From Acidimicrobiaceae bacterium (GTDB lineage Bacteria; Actinomycetota; Acidimicrobiia; Acidimicrobiales; Ilumatobacteraceae), in contig JACJWG010000005.1 in the NCBI GenBank assembly GCA_020637235.1, positions 186,001 through 250,000 on the forward strand: 64,000 nt of DNA, written 5' to 3'. Numbering within the stretch: position 1 is the stretch's first letter; each line of letters begins with the position of its first letter. Under the pieces are notes generated by a model. The model did not search any database. It was not told where the DNA came from and saw nothing but the letters and a program-made list of their open reading frames with translations. Made by a program: the position numbers and the translations under genes. Positions 25,096 to 34,485 of this stretch are shown piece after piece.

Positions 25096-27468
25096 TCAGC
25101 AGCCGAGCACCGTGGCGGCGATCGCGTCGCCGGTCGCGATCCAGGTGTCGTCGACGGGTGTGTTGACGACGAGGTAGATCGTGTACCCGTGGTCGGGGAT
25201 CGCGTACGCGATGCTGCGTCCGGTCGCGTCATCGGTCATCTCGGTGAGGACCGTTCGGGCGCCGACCACGCGGCCGGTACCGCCGGCGGGGACACCGCGA
25301 GCAGCGAGCGCTGCCGCGACCTCGTCCGGCGTCGAGGTCAGCGTCGTGTCCGACTCGAACCGGATCACGGTGAGGCTCACGATCTGATCGCCGGCGACGG
25401 GCCCGTCGGCCCAGATCACGCCGCCGAGCGCGACGAGACCCGTCAACGTGGCCGCCATCTCCTCGGCAGCGGCCGGCCGGAGCGATCGGGCTGCCTCCTC
25501 GACGGGGGTTCGCTGGAGGTCGACCCATCGCCAGCCCTCCGGGAGGACGAGTGTCGCGCCGAGACCGCACCGCCCCGCGTACGTGCCGGTGAGCCGGTCC
25601 AACTGTGTGCGCAGCACGGTGGGATCGAACAGCTGGGCCACGGGGGCGCAGTTGCCCGAGCCGGGGATGGCGCGTTGGTCGGCGTCGGCCACCAGCACGC
25701 ACAGGTGTCGTGCGCCGGCCGCTTCGACGTCGGCCAGGGTGAAGCCACTGCGCCCGTTCTCGCCGCCGAAGCTGGTGAACGGCATCGGGGCGTCCCACGG
25801 CTTCCAGCTCCCGCCCGCGACCTCGGTGCCGGCACGACGCTCGTCGCCGGCGACGGCGGTGTCGAGGTAGAAGTGGAGATGATCGCCTGCGGGTTCGAGT
25901 TCCGGCACGAATCCCTCGGTGAAGAACGGTGCGGAGAGTTCGCCCGTGGCTTCGTCGACGCTCACCCCGGCGTAGATGCAGGCCACCATCGGCTGGTCGT
26001 CGGGGCACGGGGTCGGCGTCCACGGTGAATCGACGACCGTCATGTCGAGGTCGGCCGGCCGGGTGCCGATCGCCGCGTCGATCGGCACCGATGCCGAGGT
26101 GTCGGTCGGCGCGTCCGCCGGGATCGTCGCCGTGTCGTCGTCGACGTCGTCGGCGCTCCCGGAGTCGGGCTCGCCGCGGCCGACCACGAGCACCGCGACC
26201 GCGGCCACGACCGCGACGGCGAACGCTGCGGCGATCCACCCGATCGCACGTTCTCGGTGCGGCCGGCCGGCAGGTGCGTCCGGGACCGTCGCAGCGGTGG
26301 GGGGCGCGGCGCCTGCCGGCACGACGGGCGGTGGCAGGTCGAGCGGTCGGCTCGATGCCGCGGCGAGGAGGGGTGCGGGCGGGGGTACGGTGGACGGTGG
26401 CGGTGCGGTGGACGGTGGCGGCGCGGTGGACGGTGGCGGCGCGGTGGGGGGTGCCAGCACCGCACCGTCGCCGACACCGCCGGGGCGGTGGAGCGCTCGA
26501 TCCGCCTTCACGATGATCGTGCCGGTGCGGACCGCCGAGACGTCGGCCGTCTCGGAGGCGGCCACCACCTCCGGCCAGTGCAGGACGAATCGCCGCCGCC
26601 GCAGCCATCCCGTCCCGAATGACTTCACCCCCGCACGCACGAGGTCGAGCGCGAAGTCGTCGGCGCTCGCGTGCCGGTCGCCGACGCGCTTCGCGAGCGA
26701 GCGGTCGACCACCGCTCCGATGGCCGCCGGGAGTTCGGGTCGTGACGCGATCAGCGGGGTCGGCTCCGTCACGAGGTGGTGGGCGAGCAGCGCGGTGGGC
26801 GTGGTGCAGTCGGGGAAGGGAAGACCGCCTGTCAGCAACTCGTAGGCCATCACGCCGGTGCTGTACACGTCGGAGGCGCCGGTGAGGGGTTCCCCACGGA
26901 CCTGCTCCGGGCTCATGTATGCGGGGGTGCCGATCACCATGCCGGTCGCCGTTCGTCGCGAACCCTCGGCGCCGATCGTCCGTGCCACGCCGAAGTCGGC
27001 GAGCTTCACCACACCGCGGGCGTCGAAGAGCAAGTTCTCCGGCTTGATGTCGCGATGGAGGATGTTGCGTTCGTGGGCGGCGGACAGCGCGGCGCAGCAC
27101 GCGAGGACCGCCGCACAGGCCTCGTCGGTCGCCAGCCCGTCGCTCAGGAAACGGTCGCTCAACGGGCTCGCGCAGCGCTCCATGATGAGCAGGCACAGCC
27201 CGTCGTCCCGGTCGACGAAGTCGTAGACCGGCACGATGTGTGGGTGGTCGAGCGAGGCGACGAGGCGCGCCTCGTCGACGAAACGCTCGCGGACCGCCGG
27301 ATCCGCAGCGAAGGCGCGAGGCAGCTGCTTGATCGCGACCGATCGACCGAGCTGGCGGTGCCGCCCCGCGTACACCACGCCGAACGCGCCACGACCGATC
27401 TCGTCGAGGACTTCGTACGCCGGTAGCGCCTCCTGCACCGCGAGGAGTTCTCGGGACGGTCGTGGCAC
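25096..27468 (-). CDS. receptor-type Ser/Thr protein kinase
   Basis: 790 residues. The cytoplasmic kinase has GRGAFGVVYAG (Gly loop), VAIKQL (Lys), HRDIKPENLL (catalytic loop), ADFGVAR (DFG) and GTPAYMSPEQV, all intact. A Pro/Ser/Thr linker (tandem APPPST units near residue 345) precedes a single transmembrane helix (IGWIAAAFAVAVVAAVAVLVVG, about 415-436). The exterior 330 residues contain six or so Cys and resemble a sensor with septum-formation-like repeats (CPDDQPMVACIYAG; GRCGLGATLVLPEGW) but match no domain I can name. It converges on the peptide cluster; phosphorylation by it could be read by the exporter's FHA domain (inference). Confidence 0.9.
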   Translation of the reverse strand: MPRPSRELLAVQEALPAYEVLDEIGRGAFGVVYAGRHRQLGRSVAIKQLPRAFAADPAVRERFVDEARLVASLDHPHIVPVYDFVDRDDGLCLLIMERCASPLSDRFLSDGLATDEACAAVLACCAALSAAHERNILHRDIKPENLLFDARGVVKLADFGVARTIGAEGSRRTATGMVIGTPAYMSPEQVRGEPLTGASDVYSTGVMAYELLTGGLPFPDCTTPTALLAHHLVTEPTPLIASRPELPAAIGAVVDRSLAKRVGDRHASADDFALDLVRAGVKSFGTGWLRRRRFVLHWPEVVAASETADVSAVRTGTIIVKADRALHRPGGVGDGAVLAPPTAPPPSTAPPPSTAPPPSTVPPPAPLLAAASSRPLDLPPPVVPAGAAPPTAATVPDAPAGRPHRERAIGWIAAAFAVAVVAAVAVLVVGRGEPDSGSADDVDDDTATIPADAPTDTSASVPIDAAIGTRPADLDMTVVDSPWTPTPCPDDQPMVACIYAGVSVDEATGELSAPFFTEGFVPELEPAGDHLHFYLDTAVAGDERRAGTEVAGGSWKPWDAPMPFTSFGGENGRSGFTLADVEAAGARHLCVLVADADQRAIPGSGNCAPVAQLFDPTVLRTQLDRLTGTYAGRCGLGATLVLPEGWRWVDLQRTPVEEAARSLRPAAAEEMAATLTGLVALGGVIWADGPVAGDQIVSLTVIRFESDTTLTSTPDEVAAALAARGVPAGGTGRVVGARTVLTEMTDDATGRSIAYAIPDHGYTIYLVVNTPVDDTWIATGDAIAATVLGC

Positions 27469-27515
27469 GACGATCCCGACGACACCGTGTTCGCCGGGTT
27501 ACACCACGGCTGCCG

Positions 27516-28418
27516 TCAGGGGTCGGTCGGATCGGGCGCCGGAGGATCCGTCGTCGCCGGAGGCTCGGTGGTGGCGGGCGGCGGCGCGGTGGTCGCCGGC
27601 GCTTCCGTGGTGCTGGGGGTCGGCGACGACGTGGTGGTGGGTGGCGTGGTGGTGGGTGGTGTGGTGGTGGCTGGCGTGGTCGTGGTCGTCGGGGCCGCGA
27701 GGGTCGTCGTGGTCGGCGGCCGGGTGGTCGACGGCGCCACCGTCGTCGGGGCGGCCGTGGTCGTCGGTGACGGGATCGGCGTCGGGCCCGCGCTGGCGAG
27801 ATCGGGGGTCGTCTCGGCCGGGGCCGCATCGCTCGCCGGGGCCTGGTCCGACGGCTCGGGTGCAGCGCCCGATGTCGACGGGTCGTCGCTGGAGCGGTCG
27901 TCGCGCTCATTCGCGCTCGAGTCGCGGCGTGGCGCGGCCGTGTCCGGAGCGACCGATGCCGTCGTGGCGTCGACGATCGCGACAGGCGATCCGTCCTCGC
28001 TCGATGCGTCGGCAGCCGCGGCCGGTCCCGCTGAGTCGGCGGCGGGTGCGTTGCCGTCGCTGACCGATGGTCCCGTCGGATCCGGCATCGGTCCGGCAGA
28101 CGAGGTGGCGCGTGGCCCCTCCGACGGCGAACCGTCTGCCGTCACGGCTGTCACCGTGTCATCGGCGGCGGGCACGTCCCAGCGGGCCACACGTTCGACG
28201 ATGCCGTTGGAGGCGTCGGCGAACGATGCGAGCGTGCCGAATCCGAACAGCGATCCGGCGATCAGGGCGAGCCGCGCCGAGGTCGCCGGCATGGTCCGGC
28301 GGGGTGTTGCCGGACCGCGGGTCGGGCGGGACGCCGCTGCTGCGCAGGTGCGGCAGCTGCCGTGGCGCGTGAGGTCGCCGCCGCACACCACGCAGATGGG
28401 GATCCTCGTCTCGGTCAT
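27516..28418 (-). CDS. zinc-ribbon membrane protein with long Pro/Thr-rich tail
   Basis: 300 residues. The N-terminus is a small zinc ribbon (CVVCGGDLTRHGSCRTC), then a basic stretch and one transmembrane helix (ARLALIAGSLFGFGTLASFAD, about 48-68). The remaining 230 residues are low-complexity Ala/Pro/Thr/Ser, ending in runs of TTT and PP. The tail should be outside and could span the wall or be glycosylated. It is just upstream of, and in line with, the kinase gene (47-nt gap), so the two are probably cotranscribed. No enzymatic function is visible. Confidence 0.75.
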   Translation of the reverse strand: MTETRIPICVVCGGDLTRHGSCRTCAAAASRPTRGPATPRRTMPATSARLALIAGSLFGFGTLASFADASNGIVERVARWDVPAADDTVTAVTADGSPSEGPRATSSAGPMPDPTGPSVSDGNAPAADSAGPAAAADASSEDGSPVAIVDATTASVAPDTAAPRRDSSANERDDRSSDDPSTSGAAPEPSDQAPASDAAPAETTPDLASAGPTPIPSPTTTAAPTTVAPSTTRPPTTTTLAAPTTTTTPATTTPPTTTPPTTTSSPTPSTTEAPATTAPPPATTEPPATTDPPAPDPTDP

Positions 28419-28438
28419 GACACGTCGCTCGACGTGTC
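28419..28438. promoter_or_regulatory. perfect inverted repeat touching the start codon of the zinc-ribbon gene
   Basis: Arms GACACGTCG and CGACGTGTC, 9 bp each, around CT. The repeat abuts the ATG at 28418 on the minus strand, so it lies in the promoter or 5' leader of the zinc-ribbon/kinase operon. It could be an operator or a hairpin occluding translation initiation. Confidence 0.45.
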
Positions 28439-28490
28439 GGACCGTCCGGAACCCGGCGACGCCGTCCAGCGGGTCGGCGGCCCGGCGAGG

Positions 28491-29741
28491 TCAGCGCATC
28501 GTGTAGCGGATCGGCAGACGCTTCACGCCGCTCACGAAGCCCGACTTGGTGAGTGCCGACTCGCCGGCGTACTCGACCGACGCGAGGTGCGGCAGGATCT
28601 TGCCGAACAGCGCCTTGAGCTCCATGCGGGCGAGCATCGCCCCGAGGCAGTAGTGCACGCCGAACCCGAACGCGAGGTGCTTGTTCGGTGTGCGGCCGAC
28701 GTCGAAGGTGAACGGGTCGGCGAACACGTCCTCGTCGCGGTTGGCCGACCAGTAAGCCAGGTACACGTCCTCGCCCGCCTTGATCGTCTGCCCGCCGAGG
28801 TCGTAGTCGACGGCGGCGGTACGCATGAACTGCTTCACCGGTGAGGTCCAGCGGATGATCTCGTCGACGGCGGTGCCCATCAGCGACGGGTCGGCCTGCA
28901 GCCGGGCGAGCTGGTCCGGATGATCGATCAGGGCCTTCATGCCGCCGGCCATGGCGTTCGACGTGGTGTCGTGGCCGGCCGTCGCTGCGATGATGTAGTA
29001 GCCGATGGTCTCCATGTCGCCCATCGGGTTGCCCTCGATCTGCGCGTTCGCGATCACCGATGCGAGGTCCTCGGTCGGGTTCGCCCGACGCTCGGCGGTG
29101 AGGTTCGTGAAGTAGGTGTACAGGTCGAACAGGGTCTGCATCAGACCGGCCATCGCGTCCTCGTCACGCTTGAAGTCGCTGTCGTCGGGGGCGAACATCT
29201 CCTGGGTCAGGCGCAGCATCGTGCCGTAGTCGCTCTCGGGCAGACCGAGGATCGCGAGGATCACCTGCAGGGGGTACTGCATCGCGATGTCGGCGGCGAA
29301 GTCGCACTCGCCGCCGAAGTCGCGCAGCTTCTGCAGCGCCTGGTCGGCGAGCTCGTCCATCCGGCCGTCGAGCTTCGCGAGGTTCTTCGGCAGGAACCAC
29401 TCCGAGGTGACGTTGCGGTGCAGGCGGTGCTCCGGGTCGTCCATCTGCACGAGCGACTTCACCAGGTGGCCGTCGGTCTTCAGCTTGGCGTCGGACTCGG
29501 CGGTGCCCATGATGCAGCGGGGCTCGCTCAGGAACTCGTTGTTGTGCAGCTCGACCTCGAGGATGTCCTGGTGCTTGGTGAGCGCCCAGAACGGCGTGAT
29601 CCCCGGCCCCTCGACCCACGAGATCGGCGCCTCCCGGCGCAGCAGCGCGGCCGCGCGGTGCCACAGCTCCTCGTCGACGTACCCCTCGGCGGTGTACAGG
29701 ATGTGCTGTGCCTGGTGCACGGTCATGGCGTCGGCGCTCAC
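28491..29741 (-). CDS. cytochrome P450
   Basis: 416 residues with the heme-thiolate loop FGFGVHYCLGAMLARMEL (Cys ligand near residue 362), I-helix oxygen-activation motif ATAGHDTTS and the ExxR helix DEIIRW. It is soluble with no membrane anchor, so it is a class I enzyme needing ferredoxin and reductase from elsewhere; neither is adjacent. The N-terminal motif SWVEGPGITPFWALTKHQDILEV resembles actinobacterial steroid/lipid-oxidising P450s, but the substrate is not assignable. The GTG at 29741 is chosen for the strong GAGGAGG seven bases upstream rather than the ATG at 29726. Confidence 0.92.
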   Translation of the reverse strand: MSADAMTVHQAQHILYTAEGYVDEELWHRAAALLRREAPISWVEGPGITPFWALTKHQDILEVELHNNEFLSEPRCIMGTAESDAKLKTDGHLVKSLVQMDDPEHRLHRNVTSEWFLPKNLAKLDGRMDELADQALQKLRDFGGECDFAADIAMQYPLQVILAILGLPESDYGTMLRLTQEMFAPDDSDFKRDEDAMAGLMQTLFDLYTYFTNLTAERRANPTEDLASVIANAQIEGNPMGDMETIGYYIIAATAGHDTTSNAMAGGMKALIDHPDQLARLQADPSLMGTAVDEIIRWTSPVKQFMRTAAVDYDLGGQTIKAGEDVYLAYWSANRDEDVFADPFTFDVGRTPNKHLAFGFGVHYCLGAMLARMELKALFGKILPHLASVEYAGESALTKSGFVSGVKRLPIRYTMR

Positions 29742-29859
29742 GGGCGGACCTCCTCGGATCGAAGCGCCCCCACGGCGCCCACGTCGGCGACCATACTCCG
29801 AGGTATGTCGCCGGCGCGCAAGGTGACCTTGGTCCCGATGTCGACCGATCCGGATCGTG

Positions 29860-31005
29860 TCAGGGGGACAGCTGGACGAGCACGCGCTCGTAGCGGTCCA
29901 TGCGACGCGGATCGTGGCGCACCTCGCCATCGGCGAGCCGGAGGTCGGGGAACCGTTCGGCGAGTCGCTGGATCGCGATCGTCGCCTGCATGCGGGCGAG
30001 TGGTGCGCCGATGCAGTAGTGGAGGCCCTGTCCGAACGCGACCGACACGACCTCGCGCCGCGTGATGTCGAAGCGCTCGGGATCGGACCAGCGCGCCGGA
30101 TCGCGGTTCGCGGCGCCGAGCGCCACCCGCACCGTCGATCCGGCGGGGATGGTGACGCCGCCGATGGTGACGTCCTCGAGGGCGAGCCGGTTGGTGGTGG
30201 TCTGCTGGTTGGGGTGGTGGTACCGGAGGATCTCGGTGATCGCGCCGGGCAGCGTCGCCGCTGGGCCGGAACACACCAACTGCCACTGCTCGGGATGTTG
30301 CAGGAGCAACAGCATGCCGCTGGAGATCATGCGCTCGGTGGTGGTGCCGGCGGCGGTGTAGATCGTGAGCAGCGCGGCGAGGATCTCGTCCGTGGTGAGC
30401 GTCTCTCCGTCGGCCTCGGCCTGCACCAGCGCCGTGACGAGATCGGCGCGAGGGGATCGCCGCCGGGCCTCGACCACCTCGGCGATCGTCGCGAGTTGCC
30501 ACACCATCGCGTCCCGGCCCGCCTGTCGCTGCTCGGGCGTCGCCGTGGGATCACCCAATCGCTCGGTCGCCTCGAACGAGGCTCGGAAACGCAGCTGCTC
30601 GTCGGTCGGGATGCCGATCATCTCCGACGCGACGGTGATCGTCAGCGGGAACGCCAGCTCGCTGACGAGGTCGAGGCGGCGGTCGGGCCGTGCGGCACCG
30701 ACGTCGAGCAGCTCGTCGACGAGACGGTGCACACGATCGCGCTGCTCGTCGACCGCAGCTCGTGTGAAGGCCTGCTGCACCAGAGCGCGCAGACGAGTGT
30801 GCGTGGGCGGGTCCTGCATGTTGAACGACCGGAACACCACCTGCTGCGCACGCACGAAGGGGTCGTCCGCGGCCGGCGTTCCGGCGTGCTTGCGACCCCA
30901 GTGGCTCGACAGTCGCGCGTCGCGCAGCGCTGCGGCGACGTCGTCGTAACGGGTGAGCAGCCAGTAGCCGTACGTGCTGCGGTGCACCGGGTCGTGCTCA
31001 CGCAA
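29860..31005 (-). CDS. cytochrome P450 with no recognisable standard start codon
   Basis: The frame encodes FGQGLHYCIGAPLARMQA (heme loop), YTAAGTTTERM (I-helix, with the acidic residue replaced by Thr) and TEILRYHHP (ExxR). Family-like N-terminal sequence, DLHSRDFLEDPAPTLAWLREHDPVHR in two pieces, starts upstream of the first available start (TTG at 31005), and no ATG, GTG or TTG occurs in frame between that point and the tRNA gene. Either a rare start such as ATC is used, or a frameshift links the frame to the ATG at 31115. It is 118 nt from the other P450, in the same direction. Confidence 0.8.
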   Translation of the reverse strand: MREHDPVHRSTYGYWLLTRYDDVAAALRDARLSSHWGRKHAGTPAADDPFVRAQQVVFRSFNMQDPPTHTRLRALVQQAFTRAAVDEQRDRVHRLVDELLDVGAARPDRRLDLVSELAFPLTITVASEMIGIPTDEQLRFRASFEATERLGDPTATPEQRQAGRDAMVWQLATIAEVVEARRRSPRADLVTALVQAEADGETLTTDEILAALLTIYTAAGTTTERMISSGMLLLLQHPEQWQLVCSGPAATLPGAITEILRYHHPNQQTTTNRLALEDVTIGGVTIPAGSTVRVALGAANRDPARWSDPERFDITRREVVSVAFGQGLHYCIGAPLARMQATIAIQRLAERFPDLRLADGEVRHDPRRMDRYERVLVQLSP

Positions 31006-31120
31006 CCACGCGAGCGTCGGTGCGGGGTCCTCGAGGAAGTCACGGGAGTGGAGGTCGAGCGGGAGGCGCTCGGCGTGGTCGTCGGTCGTGGCGATCCGCC
31101 GAGGATACGCGACATCACAC

Positions 31121-31196
31121 TGGAGCCCAGAGAGGGAATCGAACCCTCGACCTTTTCATTACGAGTGAAATGCTCTGCCGACTGAGCTATCTGGGC
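31121..31196 (-). tRNA. tRNA-Thr (anticodon CGU)
   Basis: On the minus strand a standard cloverleaf: acceptor GCCCAGA pairs with TCTGGGC, the D-arm includes TAGCTCAGTCGGCAGAGCA, the anticodon loop is CTCGTAA between TTTCA and TGAAA (anticodon CGT), and the T-arm is GAGGGTTCGATTCCCTC. The discriminator is T and CCA is encoded (31123-31121). It reads ACG codons. It lies between the AddA-like gene and the second P450. Confidence 0.97.
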
Positions 31197-31230
31197 GCGA
31201 TGCGGGAGTCTAACGAGCCCGGCCCGAGGA

Positions 31231-34200
31231 TCACACGGCAATGGGCACGGTGAGCGCCGGCTCGCCATCGGGCCGGGCGACGCACAGCAGCGTCTCGGCC
31301 ACCTCACGTCCCGTCGCGGCCCGCAGCGCACCGGCGTAGGCCGCGAGTTGCGGGCGGTAGCGCTCGGCGAGCACGGCGGGGGATTCGAGCACGTGGTCGG
31401 TCTTGAAGTCGACCACGACGAACCGGCCGTCCTCCATCCAGATGGCGTCGACGATGCCGTACACGCCCTCGCCGTCGACCTCACCTCCGACGTACATCTC
31501 GCGTCGCACGGTCCCGACGGTGGCGGCGGCACGCATGCGGGCGAACGCCTCGCCGGTGGCGATCGATCGCACCAGCTGCGCCACGTACGGCACGAACCGC
31601 TCGGGCACCTCCTCGGCCCGGCACTGCGCGACGACGAGTGACTCGACGGACGGACCGTCGAGGGGAGCTGACCCGTCGAGGGGTAGCACCTGCACGACAC
31701 CGTGCACGGCACGGCCGACCCGCGTGCCGTACCGGCCGATCTGGTCGGGCAGTGCGCCGAACGGTCGTGGCGGCTTGCTGTGCGGACTGTCGGCAGGGGC
31801 GTCCTCGGTCGCGGTGTCGTCGGTCGCGGCGTCCTCGGTCGCGAGCGGGCCAGGGACGTCGGTCGACGTGGCCACCGGCGCGGCGGGTGCCGGAGGGACG
31901 GCGACCGGCGCCTCGTCGTCGCGGTGACGCAGCTGCGTCGCCGACCAGCTCGAGCGCACCCGCCACTCGGTGGCGCGTGACGGCGGCCGGTCGACTCTGG
32001 TGTCGAGCGCCACCACCTCCGGCGACGGGACGGCCGGGGCCGGCGGCAGGTCGGGCACCTCGTCGGTCGGCGGCAGGTGACCGACGAGCTCGGCTGCGGT
32101 GGTGCGTGTGGCCCGCTTGCCGTGGTGCAGGCACACCACGAGGTGATCCATCGCCCGGGTGCAGGCCACGTAGGCGAGCCGCGCTGCCTCGAGGCGATCG
32201 AGCACGCTGTCGTACGCGCTGGTGAAGCCGCTCGTCGACATCCGACCGAACTTCACCTCGGCGCGCGGCTGCCCGTCGGCATCGACCTCGAAGGTGGCTC
32301 GCACGTGGTCGCCGCTCGGCCGCTGCCGTCCGAGCCCGGCCACCATCACGACCGGGAATTCGAGTCCCTTCGCGGCGTGCACGGTGAGCACGTGCACCGC
32401 GTCCTCGTCGGTCTCGTCGGTGGTCACGTTGCTGCGGTCGTCGTTCTCGACGCGCAGCGCCACCCAGGCGAGGTACTCGCCGAGCGATCCACCGGTCTGT
32501 TCGTACCACCAGCGTGCCTCGTCGAGCACGAGCCGCAGCCGCCGCCAGCTCGTGGTGGCCGCGCCGTCCACCAGCGACGCAGCCCGGGTGGCCGATCGAC
32601 GTGCCACCTCGTCGAGCAGTTCCGGGAGCGGGGTGCGGTGACGGGCATCGGCCCAGCCCCGCAACGCCGTGATCGCCTGCAGCACCGCCGGGTGGCCCGG
32701 CCGCTCGTCGCCGTCGCGGAGGTACCAGGTGCCGCCGGCGTTGCGGTGCGCGACGAGCTCGACGTCGCTGATCGCGAGCACCGACGTGCGCAGCGCCGTG
32801 ACCACCTTGATCGGGGAGGCCGTGTCGTTCACCGCGGCGAGCACGCGCAGCAGGTCGCGCACCTCACGGGTGTCGTACAGCAGCGCACCGCCCTCCACCA
32901 CGTACGGGATGCCGGCACGGCGCAACGCCGGCTCGAGGTGGGTGAGGTCGGCGCGCGTGCGCACCAGCACGGCGATGTCGGTGAACCGAGCAGGGCGCTC
33001 ACCGCCGGTGTGGCGCACGATCCACGTTCCGTGCGCCGCCGTGATCATGCGCGCGAGATCTCGGGCCTGCGCTCGTCCGGCGAGTTCGGCAGGTGCGTCG
33101 ATCACGCCGCCCACCACGGTGACGGTGGCGGGTGCGTCGGGCACGTGGTGATCGAGCGGCCCGAACGGCACCTGGCCGTGCCCGGCATCGGCGTCGAACC
33201 AACTGCGGAACAGCGCGTTCACCCATCGCAGCACGGCTGGCCGCGACCGGAAGTTGGTGGTGAGCTCACGTGAAGTGAGGTGGGGCAGCTGCTGCAGCCG
33301 TGCGAACAGCGCGACGTCCGCGTCGCGGAAGCCGTAGATCGACTGCTTGGGGTCGCCGACGGCGAACAACACGGGCGTGTGGGTGCCGGCGGGATCGTCC
33401 GGGCCGGGGGGTGAAGTGAGTGCCTGCACGATGTCGTACTGCACGACGTCGGTGTCCTGGAACTCGTCGACACACAGATGGTCGATCTCCTGGCGAAGCC
33501 GCCGTCGGATGTGCGGGTGCCGCGCGAGCAGGCGACGGGTGAGCACCAGGATGTCGTCGAACGACAGGCTGCCGCTGCGATAGCGGGCGTGAGCCTCGTC
33601 GAGCACCAGCGGCACCGCGAGGTGCAGGATCTGACGCACCGCCGTGTCGCGCACCACGGCGGTGACGCCCTTCACGCGATCCTTCACCTCGTCGCGCGAC
33701 GCCTTGCCGTCGGCGCCGCCGAGATTGCCGAAGCTGGTGGCCGGCACGGCCGCGAGCGCCTCCACCATCGTGGGTGCCGAGACACATGCCTCGAGTCGCG
33801 GCATCAGATCCTGGAACGCGATCCGCAGCTTGAGCGGCACGTCGCGGTCGGCCGCCAGTTCGCGCACCCGCGCCAGCGCAGGCACACATGCGTCGCGCCA
33901 CGGCGGCGGCGCGTCGAACGCGACCTCGTCGAATCGGTCCCACTGCTGGTCGACGAGCCGCACGAGCGCGTCGAGATGACCGATGCCGTTCTCGGCCACC
34001 ACCACGTCGATCGCCTCCCGGTCGGCGGGATCGTCGCGAGTGGCGACGGCGTCGAACATGCGGCGGCGGATGCGCAGCGCCCGGTCGCGTTCGTCGGTAC
34101 CGGCGAGGAGTTCGTCCCGAGTGGCGAACACGGGTGGGAGCCCCGCCTCGAGCGGGTGGCGGCGCAGGATACCGAGGCAGAAGGCGTGGATCGTGCCGAC

Positions 34201-34485
34201 GGTCATCTGCTCGACGGCCGGGACGAGCGCGGCGGGGAGTTTCGAGCGCAGCTTGTTCACCAGATCGCGTGCGGCCCGTTCGGTGAACGTGATCGCCACG
34301 ATGCGCGACGGGTCGCCGCCACGGGCGAGCACCTGCTCGAGACGTCGGATGAGCGTCTCGGTCTTGCCGGCTCCGGCGCCGGCCGCCATCACGAACGACG
34401 CGTCGATGCGGTGGATCGCGTCGTCGCGGGCCGGCTGGTCGGCGAGCTCGGGGGTGGCGAACAGGTCGAGCTGGGTGGCAGTCAT
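31231..34485 (-). CDS. UvrD/REP-type helicase-nuclease, AddA-like
   Basis: 1084 residues. The helicase motifs are complete: AAGAGAGKTETLI (I), TFTERAARDLVNKLR (Ia), VDEFQDTD (II), VGDPKQSIYGFRDAD (III), TNFRSRPAVL (IV), VHAAKGLEFPVVMVAG (V) and YVACTRAMD (VI). The C-terminal 130 residues form a RecB-type nuclease (GIVDAIWMEDGRFVVVDFKTDHV, then QLAAYAGAL), joined by an acidic low-complexity linker (repeats of EDAATDDTATEDAP). With the next gene it forms a double-strand-break resection complex of AddAB or AdnAB type. The start overlaps the AddB-like stop (ATGA). Confidence 0.9.
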   Translation of the reverse strand: MTATQLDLFATPELADQPARDDAIHRIDASFVMAAGAGAGKTETLIRRLEQVLARGGDPSRIVAITFTERAARDLVNKLRSKLPAALVPAVEQMTVGTIHAFCLGILRRHPLEAGLPPVFATRDELLAGTDERDRALRIRRRMFDAVATRDDPADREAIDVVVAENGIGHLDALVRLVDQQWDRFDEVAFDAPPPWRDACVPALARVRELAADRDVPLKLRIAFQDLMPRLEACVSAPTMVEALAAVPATSFGNLGGADGKASRDEVKDRVKGVTAVVRDTAVRQILHLAVPLVLDEAHARYRSGSLSFDDILVLTRRLLARHPHIRRRLRQEIDHLCVDEFQDTDVVQYDIVQALTSPPGPDDPAGTHTPVLFAVGDPKQSIYGFRDADVALFARLQQLPHLTSRELTTNFRSRPAVLRWVNALFRSWFDADAGHGQVPFGPLDHHVPDAPATVTVVGGVIDAPAELAGRAQARDLARMITAAHGTWIVRHTGGERPARFTDIAVLVRTRADLTHLEPALRRAGIPYVVEGGALLYDTREVRDLLRVLAAVNDTASPIKVVTALRTSVLAISDVELVAHRNAGGTWYLRDGDERPGHPAVLQAITALRGWADARHRTPLPELLDEVARRSATRAASLVDGAATTSWRRLRLVLDEARWWYEQTGGSLGEYLAWVALRVENDDRSNVTTDETDEDAVHVLTVHAAKGLEFPVVMVAGLGRQRPSGDHVRATFEVDADGQPRAEVKFGRMSTSGFTSAYDSVLDRLEAARLAYVACTRAMDHLVVCLHHGKRATRTTAAELVGHLPPTDEVPDLPPAPAVPSPEVVALDTRVDRPPSRATEWRVRSSWSATQLRHRDDEAPVAVPPAPAAPVATSTDVPGPLATEDAATDDTATEDAPADSPHSKPPRPFGALPDQIGRYGTRVGRAVHGVVQVLPLDGSAPLDGPSVESLVVAQCRAEEVPERFVPYVAQLVRSIATGEAFARMRAAATVGTVRREMYVGGEVDGEGVYGIVDAIWMEDGRFVVVDFKTDHVLESPAVLAERYRPQLAAYAGALRAATGREVAETLLCVARPDGEPALTVPIAV

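Noticed and set aside
26380..26460. Tandem GGTGGACGGTGGCG-type repeat as a separate repeat element
   Set aside because: It encodes the APPPST units of the kinase linker; coding low complexity explains it.
27540..27760. Repeated GGTGGT/GGCGTGGT blocks as a CRISPR or tandem repeat array
   Set aside because: They encode the Pro/Thr-rich tail of the zinc-ribbon membrane protein on the minus strand; unit lengths are irregular and no spacers exist.
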